Shown: positions 9,306-18,500 of the stretch, piece by piece | Layout of the letters: every line of letters begins with the position of its first letter | How positions within the stretch are numbered: the first letter of the stretch is position 1 | DNA from: Corvus cornix cornix | Taxonomy: Eukaryota > Chordata > Aves > Passeriformes > Corvidae | NCBI RefSeq assembly: GCF_000738735.6 | Contig: NC_046332.1 | Coordinates: 44,612,046 to 44,676,045 of the forward strand | Length of the DNA stretch: 64,000 nucleotides | Reading direction: 5' to 3' | Made by a program: the position numbers and the translations under genes | The notes under the pieces: model-generated | What the model was told of the DNA's origin: nothing | The model's database searches: none | What the model saw: the letters and a program-made list of their open reading frames with translations, nothing else

Positions 9306-9983
9306 TTATTTCAAAACTGTTGTTCTCCTGGATTCTTTCATGCAAATTTTTATCACTAGGTAGCACAACTCAGCCAGATTCAACATCATGCAGATTCCAG
9401 ATACAGCAAGCATGAAAATAGTAAATGTGGTTTTCTCAGTGGGCCGAGAAACAAAACAATCCACAGTGTTGGGGCAAGGCCAAGCATCGCACTTCACCAG
9501 GCGAGGCATCTGGTAGCCATCGTACATGTAATAGAAAACGTACATGAAGACGGCTTCAAAGACGATCCTGAAGAAGATGCTGCTAGTGTATGTCCACCAC
9601 AAGGGGCCCCGAATGTGAATCTTTTCATTTTTTAGCTCTTCAATATCAATTTTCTCACCATTTCTGAACCGCCTTTTCTTCTCATGCCTGGTGTAAGCCA
9701 CATGCATGGCCACAAGCAGCGCAGGTGTGGAGACAAAGATCAGCTGCAAGGCCCAGAGTCTGATGTGAGAGATGGGGAAAAAGTGATCATAGCAAACATT
9801 TCTGCAGCCAGGCTGAAGTGTGTTGCAGACAAAATCTTGCTGTTCATCTCCCCAGACTCTTTCTGCAGCCACAACCAGGATCATGATACGGAAGATGAAG
9901 AGGACTGTGAGCCAGATCTTCCCGATACTGGTGGAGTGCTTATTTACACCTCCCAAAACAGCCTGCAGAGTTCCCCAGTCCAT
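9306..9983 (-). CDS. GJB2: connexin 26 (gap junction beta-2)
   Basis: Encodes 225 residues of a four-pass connexin that forms hexameric hemichannels and gap junctions passing ions and small metabolites. It starts MDWGTLQAVLGGVNKHSTSI. TM1 is at about 20-40. Extracellular loop 1 has C53, C60 and C64. TM2 (about 76-95) includes ALQLIFVSTPALLVAM. Loop 2 has KCDAWPCPNTVDCF with C165, C170 and C176, and a short tail ends TTVLK. Connexins have the whole coding region in one exon, as here. The cytoplasmic loop is four residues shorter than human Cx26 (NGEKIDIEELKNEKIHIRG), while the C-terminus is about three longer. Residues 41-42 are Glu-Arg rather than Lys-Glu. The first half is almost identical at nucleotide level to GJB6, pointing to gene conversion. 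The neighbouring GJB6 and the minus orientation match human 13q12, supporting GJB2 identity. Confidence 0.98.
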   Translation of the reverse strand: MDWGTLQAVLGGVNKHSTSIGKIWLTVLFIFRIMILVVAAERVWGDEQQDFVCNTLQPGCRNVCYDHFFPISHIRLWALQLIFVSTPALLVAMHVAYTRHEKKRRFRNGEKIDIEELKNEKIHIRGPLWWTYTSSIFFRIVFEAVFMYVFYYMYDGYQMPRLVKCDAWPCPNTVDCFVSRPTEKTTFTIFMLAVSGICMMLNLAELCYLVIKICMKESRRTTVLK

Positions 9984-10005
9984 CTTCTTTTCTGTGTCCT
10001 TCTAC
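9984..10005 (-). other. GJB2: GJB2 coding-exon 5' UTR and splice acceptor
   Basis: On the minus strand a pyrimidine-containing tract ends in CCTGCAG (AG at 10006-10007). It leaves exactly 22 untranslated bases before the ATG, the same offset as in human GJB2, where exon 2 begins at position -22. Confidence 0.8.
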
Positions 10006-12138
10006 CTGCAGGATGACACAATACACAGAATGGTCACTTTTTAAATTGTGAAAAATCAGATCTAGACCTCTGAAAAAGAGAACTGCCTCTAGTATTTTTT
10101 TACAGAGTTTCTTTACCAACACCACAGCCCTAGAAGGCTGAGCTGCTTTGTCTCGGAGGTAAGTACTACTTGGCCTTCTTCAGCAGAAGTCCTCGCTCCA
10201 CCCAGACACCTCCAGCAGGCCTCCAAGGCTTTCTGTTGCAGCTCAGACAAGGCCCTTAATCTCAAAAGTACAACGTTTGAATTTGCCAACACTGGTGAGA
10301 AGCCTCAAGCCAGCTCTGTCAGGGTCACATGCTTGTATGGCACAAACCAGCAGGCAAAGGTGGATAGAGCAGAGCCTGCCCTTCCACATTTATTGCTAGG
10401 TCATCCAAAAAAGGAGGCAAGCAGAGTCACAGAGTTGAGAAGAAAAAGCCCTCAGCTCTAAAGAGTTTATGTTGATTTTCTAGATGCCATTGCACTCCAG
10501 CAGAATACAGATAGTCAAACTTCAGAGAAGCTTCATTTCAGCTTTCCTTTCAGTTTTCCTTTTAGTTTTAAAAACTAAAATCCACACTCTTTCCCCTTTT
10601 GAAAGCAAGTTTTACTGAAGTTCAGACTTCAGTCTCAGGGCTCAGCTTTCACTGATTGCAGCCATTTGGAAACTATCACTGAAGTGGACAAAACACGTTG
10701 AAACCCAAGCTAGGAACCTGCATAGCTGGTTCATCATCTCTCAAGGCTAGACTGAACTGTGCTGTGTGGGAAAGCCACACAAGGCCATGGATAAGAGCTG
10801 CGTCTCCTCTTGGCACTGGCTGTGTGCTGTGGACAGAGGTGGTACCTTGCAACGCAACACTGGCCAAAGCTTACAAAAACCTCTCATTCTCACACAGCAG
10901 AAAGAGAAAAGAACTTTTTACCCTCATGTAGCTACATTGCAACCAAAGGACAAACGTGCCCCAGCACATACCCGTGGTACGAGGGCCTAGCTTGTACGGA
11001 CGAGCCTGGAGGCAAGAGGGAGAGGTCAGATTTACTGTGATGCGGAAAGGTGAAATTGGGTAAGGCAAAAAAAAACAACTTCGAGAAGATGGCTGGAATT
11101 CCTGAGACTTCTCATGCTTTGTCTCTGCTGAAATTGGCATCATTTTATGCAACGTTTTACACTGATCTAACCTGCAGGCTATGATCAGATACCTGCATCG
11201 TTCTGGTAAGAATTTCCTCATGTCTGTTGCATAGTCATTAAAATATAGTCAATGAAACCTTCACAAGAGGCTAATCAGAATTGAAGGAAAGTACTGGAAG
11301 TGCATATCGCTGAACCGAACAGGTTCCAAATGCCGTCTCACACTGCAGTTTTGAATCAGTGCTGAAAATCTGGGGGGGAAAAACTTTTCTCCCTGCTCAT
11401 CTGCCACGACAGAAACACTGCAATTGGCCGTAGGGAGCCTGTCTACCCGGACACCCAACTTGCCAACCAAGACTCCATTACTGAAAACCACTCCAAATCT
11501 CCACTCTGGGGTTAGTAGCTGTATCCCAGCCTCTCCCTCCCTCCACGCCGACCTCTGTCCCGCCGAGTTCCCGCGGGGTTGCGAGCCTTCAGCGGTGGCA
11601 AGCAGGCAGGATTGCCGTCCGCTCCTGTCAGCGGGCACAGCTGGCAAGCACCGGCTTTGGCTCGGAGGTCCGACGGCTCCTCCCGGGACGGGCTGTGCGG
11701 TCCGAAAGTCCCGGCCGGCCGCAGTCACAGCCCCTGGCCCGCTACCCCGCCAGTCCCGGGGCTGGGGGCTGACAGCGCCCGCCCAAGCACGGCTTGCCGG
11801 GGGTCGGGGCCGCGGCGTGCCTGCCCCAGCCCCGCAGTGCTCGTCTCCGAGCGCAGCCCCGCCGGGACCGCCCCGACCTGAGCCCCACTCGGGCACTCTA
11901 CACGGATCGCCACCCACTCGGAGGGGCGCACAATCCCGATCCCACTGGTGCGGCACGCGGGAGCCGCTCCGGACCTTCACCTGGCACGGCCGGGCAGGAC
12001 ACGAGGAAGCCGCTCTGGACCTTCAGTGGCACACCTGGGCAGGACACGCGAGAGCTGCTCCGGACCCTCTCCTGGCGCGGGCAGGACACGCGGGAAGCGA
12101 CAGGCGCCGCACTGCTCCGCTCCCAGGTCCGCCGGTAC
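10006..12138 (-). other. GJB2: GJB2 intron 1 (predicted)
   Basis: About 2.1 kb between the CAG acceptor at 10006 and a GTACCG donor at 12138. The distal half (about 11.56-12.14 kb) is part of the CpG island. Long GC-rich open frames there are artefacts of low stop-codon density. No other gene is visible. Confidence 0.55.
11966..12100. repeat. 45-bp minisatellite in GJB2 CpG island
   Basis: Three degenerate units start at 11966, 12012 and 12057, each beginning GCTCYGGACC and containing GGGCAGGACACG. A partial unit precedes them. The period is 45-46 bp. It lies at the start of intron 1, close to the predicted donor. Confidence 0.8.
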
Positions 12139-12292
12139 CTGCGGAGCGGGCACCCCCAGCCTTGCCGCCCCAGAGCTTTAAGGTCCCTCCCCGTTCACCT
12201 GCCGCCGCTTTTAACCCGCCCCTCGCCCGCCCCCGCCCGCGCCCCGCTCCTCCGGCCGCCCGTGGAGGCGGCGGTGGGAACCCGGGGCGGGG
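12134..12292 (-). promoter_or_regulatory. GJB2: GJB2 core promoter, shared with GJB6
   Basis: On the minus strand several GC boxes (GGGCGGG types, about 12216-12240) precede a TTAAAA box at 12209-12214. This is the arrangement described for the human GJB2 basal promoter. Positions 12160-12292 match 44515-44647 at 132 of 133 bases. The next 26 bp towards the exon-1 donor show five further differences, all G/A. Confidence 0.85.
12139..12185 (-). other. GJB2: GJB2 noncoding exon 1 (predicted)
   Basis: The 5' end is placed 25-30 bp downstream of the TTAAAA box at 12209-12214. The 3' end is at CCGCAG|GTACCG (last exon base 12139). The exon has no coding role. Boundaries are predicted from sequence signals; an alternative donor is CCCAG|GTGTGC near 12039. 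Confidence 0.4.
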
Positions 12293-12649
12293 CGGGGCCG
12301 GGGGGCTGAGCCGGGGCCGCCGGCGCTGGGCTCTGCCGTGCCCGCGGGGCGGGAGCGGCTGCGGGCGGAGCGGGCCTGGGGACGGTGCCCTCCGGCGGAG
12401 CGCCCTCGGGTTCGCCCGGGACGTCCATGAACAGAGGGCGCGCATCGGGCGGAGCGGACCCGGTACCCTGCAAATACCGCCCTGCACCGGGATTGATTGC
12501 CAAGTGTTGGCAGAGGACATGTCCCGGAGGGAAATCCAGTCCCGCGGGACACTCCGAAACTGCCCCAGAGCCGTGGCAGCTGGAAGAAATCGTCACCGTG
12601 AGAAAGTTCGGTCAATGGTCAGATAAAACGTAGCTCCCATAGATTTTCT

Positions 12650-13660
12650 CTATGGTGAGGTAGAGCTAGAGAACGAAACCTCAGAGACCTTCTTAGAAGT
12701 CCTGAGTTTGGAAGACAAGGAATAGGTAAACTAGCTAAGGAATTGATAATGAAAAATGGATCTTGGTAGCCAGATGTATGGATGACAAGGCCATCAGGCA
12801 GCTAAGGGCAGGATAGAAGTAAGATGGTTGTTTTTCTTTTGAAAAGGAAATCCTCACTAGGGTGCACAGCCTTGATTCCACTGCTACTGCGCAAAGGGAG
12901 TGGGGGTTAAAGTTGTTTTTGTGGGAAAAAGTAATCTAGCAGGAAGTAAAGAGTGACTCAAATGCGAATTACTTGCCGTGTGAAGATCTGTCACTAGGTG
13001 TTATTTGTCTGGCGATTGAGCTCTGTTGTTCACAGTAAAAAAACAAAACAAAACAAAAGTTTCTTGTTATTATAGTACCCTTTAAGCCCCATCTTTAAGG
13101 AAAGCTTTTGTGGACAAAGTCCAAGCCAGCCAGGCATGAATTACTTGCATCAGCACCACAAGCCCTTACCTTGGGCTTCGCTTGTGAAGTATACCTAGTG
13201 TTGCTCTCAGGCTCGGGTTTGCCTCACACAGTCTGCACTTCACCCAAAGCATCCAACCAAGAATGAGTTCTATTAAATGATGCTTGATTGCAACTTAGTA
13301 AAGAGTCTTGGCTTTTCAAAACACTGACAAAAAATCCTACCAGGAATGAATGCTGTGTTAAAAAGGATGTGTAGGAAAAATAATAAAAATTTGTCTAAGT
13401 AGGTAAAGTACTGCTGAAAATGCTGTGTTTGTTACTGTATACTGAAGTAAAGCTCTGTGTGTTACACTTAGTACTAAGCCTGTTTTTGTGACACGTGTCT
13501 GGAAGTAGAGATGCTTTCATCAGTAGGGACTTAAATAATGTTTAAACTTGATCTAGTAATCTGTATAGACAATAATTACTAGAAACTTGAACTTGTGTGT
13601 GTACCTGCAAAATGACAAAGTTAATTTGGCTTTGCTCTCAGAGGTTTAGAAAATTAAGTT
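12650..13660. other. intergenic, no feature recognised
   Basis: AT-rich sequence upstream of the GJB2 promoter. I see no open frame of note, repeat or conserved site. Confidence 0.5.
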
Positions 13661-13663
13661 GGA

Positions 13664-14790
13664 CATCATAGAATATTCTGAGTTGGAAGGGACCCACAAA
13701 GATCATCAAGTCCAACTCCTGGCCCCGCACAGGACACCCCAAGAGTCACACCATGTGCCTGAGAGTGTTATCCAAATGCTTCTTGAACTCTGTCAGGCTT
13801 GGTGCTGTGACCACTTCCCTGGGGAGCCTGTTCCAGTGCCCAACCACCCTCTGGGTGAAGAACCTTTTCTAATATCCAACCTAAACCTTCCCTGACTCAA
13901 CTTCAGGCCATTCCCTCAGGTCCTATCACTGGTCACCAAAAGGAAGAGGTTAATGTCTGCCCCTCTGCTTCCCCTCATGAGGAAGCTGTAACTGCAATGA
14001 GGTCTCTCCTCAGCCTTCTCTTCTCCAGGCTGAACGCACCAAGAGACCTCAGCCACTCCTTGTATGGCTTCCCCTCCAGACCCTTCACCGTCTTTGTTGC
14101 CCTCTTTTGGACACACAGTGTAGTATCTTTCTTGCATTGTGGCACCCAAAACTGCCCCCAGCACTCGAGGTGAGGCCGCCCCAGTGCAGAGCAGAGTGGG
14201 ACAATCCCCTCCCTTGCCCAGCTGGCGATGCTGTGCCTGGTGCCCCCAGGACAGGGTTGGCCCTCCTGGCTGCCAGGGCACTGCTGACTCATGTCCAACT
14301 TGCCACTGACCAGGACCCCCAGGTCCCTTTCTGCAGCTCTGCTCTCCAGCATCTCATTCCCCATCTGTCCGTACATCCAGGGTTGCCCCATACCAGGTGC
14401 AGAATCCAGCACTTTCCCTTGTTAAATGTCATCTGGTTGATGATTGCCCAGCCCTCTGATTTGTCCAGGTCTCTCTGCACGGCCTCTCTGCCCTCGCGGG
14501 AGTTGACAGCTCCTCCCAATTTACTATCATTGGTGAACTTTGTATATCTTTGAGTCCTGCATTCAAGTGAAGATGTTGAAGAGCACAGGGCCTAAGATGG
14601 AGCCCTGTGGAATCCCAGTAGTGACAGGTCACTGGTCTGATGTTACCCATTTCACTGTAACCCTTTGTGCCCAACCTGTGAACAAGTTGCTCACTGTGTT
14701 TGCATGACATGTTTATCCAGCTGTGTGCTGGACATTTTGTTCAGAAGGGTGCTGTGAGAGTACTAAAAGCTTCACTGAAATCTAATATCT
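13664..14790 (-). mobile_element. CR1 LINE fragment, antisense
   Basis: The 3' end, read on the plus strand as ATCATAGAATATTCTGAGTTGG, is the reverse complement of the avian CR1 tail. Further in, minus-strand frames show the C-terminal part of the CR1 reverse-transcriptase ORF: motifs AVQRDLDKSEGWA, FNKGKC, AAERDLGVLV, LCSALGRPHLE and FSLEKRRLRRDLI. The frame is broken by several shifts, so the copy is dead. The 5' end is a typical CR1 truncation near 14790. Confidence 0.9.
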
Positions 14791-15560
14791 TTAAATAATC
14801 TAAAGAGAAAGATCTTGAATAGTTATCTATGTTTTATGAAATGATACCCAGGTTTGATAGTAATAATTGTAAATGCTTGGAAGAAATTCACAGCTCGTGT
14901 TGCTCAGTATTGCCACAGCATTTTTCATTTACAACCAAACAAAATCTTTGTTAAAGCTGAGTGCTATTTTTAGTTTCCTTGATTTTTGTTTGCTTGCTCT
15001 TGTATGTAATGCTTTATTTGGGAAGGAGAGGGAAATCCTAGCAAGGAATTCTGACAGAGCATAAATCCAGGGTTGCAGACTTGTTGCATACACTTTTCTT
15101 AACACCTGTTTCATTGGCAGGAGATGTGAGAGACAAGTTTTAACAACTCTGGAATCTGTAAAGGTTCATCTGTAAGGAAGGGGGAGCATAGAAACTGGTG
15201 AATGCTACCAAGTGTTTGTGTATGTACAAAATATTGCTTCTTGTGGATCATAAAGTAAAGCGGAAATAAAAGCTTTATAAAAATAGGAAAATAAATATTG
15301 TTTTAACTTCCTCAACTCAGAAACAGGTTTTAGCTTATCTCACGCTAGCAGAAATCTTGGCATCATCTTCTGGTAATTCCTTATGGCTTTCCAAAGACTG
15401 TGTCTACATCTCTGCATTCAGCAGCCCCCAGGCACCTCCAGAGGCTCTGTCTGGATCTGTACTTTTAATAGCACTTATTTCACTCTCTGCTTTGCCTAAC
15501 TATGTTTTGATGTCATCTGTATATGGCTTAAATACTGTATAAGTACTTAATATTTATCCC

Positions 15561-15585
15561 ATATATATATATATATATATATATA
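15561..15585. repeat. (AT)n microsatellite
   Basis: 25 bp of perfect AT dinucleotide repeat. Confidence 0.95.
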
Positions 15586-18500
15586 AATCCACATGATCCT
15601 GGAGTAATTAACTCCATAGCTTAATTATGTGTGGTGAAAGAGAAAAGAAGTTTCATTTCCTGAAAACTTACTCTTAGATAATTTCATGGGACATTCCTGA
15701 CTTCTCACCTTTGGGAGTAATAGCTAATCTCCTGCTCATCTCTACTCTGCTCATCTCCTTTAAAAGTGCATAAACTTCTGTCATATCCTCTCTCCGTCCT
15801 TTTTATTCTGTGCTGAAAGGCCTAATTTGTTGAAGCTGTGCCATGCAGGAGCTGTTACATATCTTTATTATTCTCATCACAACTTTGTGTGTCTTTTTTA
15901 CAAGAGCAGTCCAAGTACCTGTACAGTTTAGAAATTCACTGAGCAATGCTTCCTGTAGCATTCACCATCATTTTCTAGTAATTCCTATTTACTTATTTTC
16001 ATTTTTCGGACACTTTATAACAGTAAGTGGATTTTTTTCATAGTCAGACCAAGATGCTTTCCCAAGCATTGTTAAAAATTAGAACAGTACCTCCTGGGGT
16101 ACATATATACCCATACACTTCAATAGATGTATTTTGAACTAATTTTCACACTGTGTGGTTTGCATCAGCAGATGCCCAGGTTCACTTGCAATTTTATTAT
16201 CCACTTACATGGATAAGACCTGCTATTCCTTGTGGTCAGGTTTAGTTTTGATTACCACAAAACATCACTTTTATAATTCACAAACGTTTTGATTTTTGCT
16301 GATTCTTGTGTGTAGCAACTTCCTTGTTCACCACTTTTGCTTCAAACGAGGCTCTTTCAACACCTAGCAGCTTACTTGCTACTTGTCATGCACAATTGTC
16401 ATTAATCATCTGGAAATGCAGCTACAGACTCAGACCACGCTTTGGAAATAGTTTTCATTTCTTTGAGGACGGATTAAACATGTTATACCTGACATTTTTG
16501 CACAAACATCAGCAATAAAAGCACCTTCCCAGTTCAACTCAGCATGTGTAACCAGTTTGCCTCTGCTGTTCAAACACTCATTTTAGTCATTCTATGACCA
16601 GAAATACCGTACTTGCTTAGCCCATGAGTAAATAACTTTGTCTCCTTCAATATCTTTACATGTATATTAGTGAAATAGGCACCCAGTCATTTTTATTATG
16701 TTCACTTTAATTGCCCTCCCAGCCTTTTAAGAAATAAGCTTTTGTATTTTGTAGAAAAATGCCTGAAGTGCTGTTGGCAAGGTCTGGCTAATAAAACTGC
16801 GTGGTTGTAGGAGCTCAAATCCATAAAGCCGTAGCTTCCATGTCTATTACACAGCATTGAATTCTTAAAGCTTACACAGCCACCATGTTGGGTACAACTC
16901 TGCCTCCTCCCTCCCCACACAGAAGTAATGGGCTTGTGTCATTTTCAAGGAACATTTTATTTGCAAAGAACAAACTGTCATTGTTTGACATAAATATTTT
17001 GCTACTTTGTTACCTTTCAGCTTTTTTTACAGTAAAATATTAATGTGATAGAAATACTGCTGTGGTTTATGCTATAGTAGGAGGATCAGAGATTGAGAGG
17101 CTCCTCTGTGTGTGAAAACAGCACTCAGTGTGCTTTGTAAACTCAACTTGATGTAAGGACTGCAAAGGTGCTGGTTTATGTCAATGTTGCTGCAGGAGAC
17201 TCTCAGTTCCCTGGCCACAGGCATCAGTCCCATGATCCTTACAGTCTCCGAAGGCTTCTCTGCCAGACAAAGCTTAAGATCACTGATAAAAGAAACCAGC
17301 ACAGGAGACATCAACCTTCATTTATGTTCGCTGCCTAGTTCAATTCAGGAGACTTCTGGAGAGGGACACAGCCCCTGGTTTACTTCTCTGAGTTAGAGGT
17401 GTCTTCCACCAGAAGTTCCTCAAAATCATCTTCCAAATTTACTTCATAAAGCAGCATGGGCTCTGCCTTTTCTGTTGGCTGTGCAGGATAACAAGGAAGT
17501 TAAACAGGTTTCATAATTTCGTCCAGTTGTAAAAAAGACACTTTAACACAACACTTAACAGACACATTTTAAAGTGTCATAGCTGCCCGATCCTTTGTTT
17601 CGACCCCCTGTGGCAACCAGAATTTTCTTTGTAGTAGCTGTTTGCCTTTTCTCCCTAATTAGAATAGATAAGTGTGCTTCCCTCAACTTCTCAGGTCTTT
17701 TGTCCAAGCCCTGCGGCTCCAGAGACACCTTCACAGGGCCGCCGCCTGTCCCCTCAGGGGAGCATCTGGCTGGCCCAGCTGGCTCACCCCAGCTCGCCTT
17801 GCAGCTCTCAGGGTCTCCACTGCCCTGAGCTCCACAAGTGCACAAGGCTCAAACCCCTTTACGGGTAAGACAGAGCTGGTGGGTAGGACCCCTATTTCCT
17901 ACCAGTCATAAAAAAAAAAGTTTTGTGATAGGGTGGGGAGTTTCATGTGAGAGAGTGATACCTTTTCACAGAGAGGGTCACAAAGATGCACCACAAGGCC
18001 AGGCACAGGCAGAGCAGGGTCTATAAAGGAGCTTTGTGATTTTCTTTGCTTCTGGGGAGATGCTTTCCACTGTCTCTCAGAAATAATCTCTCCCCAAAGA
18101 AGAGGGGTGTAGGGCACAGCTAGAGCTAGGGGCAGACCTTACTTTTGACCAACTCCCGCCCTTTGCCATGCATATTCCATGTCTGTAAACGGCACTATTA
18201 GAGTTCAGGCAAACTTTTCTCAGGTGTGCCAAGAACACTTTCAATCTTTGATGCTTATCTGAGGAGGTTTTGTTCTTCTCTATCTCTTGGAGCACACAGA
18301 GAATAGAAGAAACCCGCATTTATTCACAGATAAGGGTGGGAAGAAGACAATGAGAGATATCAGTGACAAATGCTGGAGGCTGGGGAGAGAAATTGCTAAA
18401 AGCTGGATTGATGGAGCAGCCATAAAAGCTTCTAAATACAAAGGGTAGTACCAGTGAAGCCTAAGGAGAGGCTGGATGCCAACAACAGGAAAAGATCTCA

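Larger units (their letters stand above)
11560..12480. promoter_or_regulatory. GJB2: CpG island over the GJB2 promoter
   Basis: Roughly 900 bp of GC-rich, CpG-dense sequence in otherwise AT-rich DNA, located about 2 kb upstream of the coding exon. Mammalian GJB2 also starts from a CpG-island exon 1. It contains a 45-bp minisatellite (11966-12100) and the promoter block shared with GJB6. Confidence 0.85.

Noticed and set aside
9684..10044. Plus-strand open frames over the GJB2 exon, with similar ones at 34730-35060
   Set aside because: They are antisense shadows of the connexin coding sequence. Their resemblance to each other follows from the converted tract.
11424..12626. 400-codon open frame on the plus strand over the GJB2 promoter
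   Set aside because: It runs through a CpG island where stop codons are rare, is extremely Pro/Arg/Gly-rich, crosses the 45-bp minisatellite, and overlaps the promoter block. It has no domain.
13975..14710. Minus-strand open frames of 76-145 codons as host genes
   Set aside because: They are pieces of CR1 reverse transcriptase in shifting frames.
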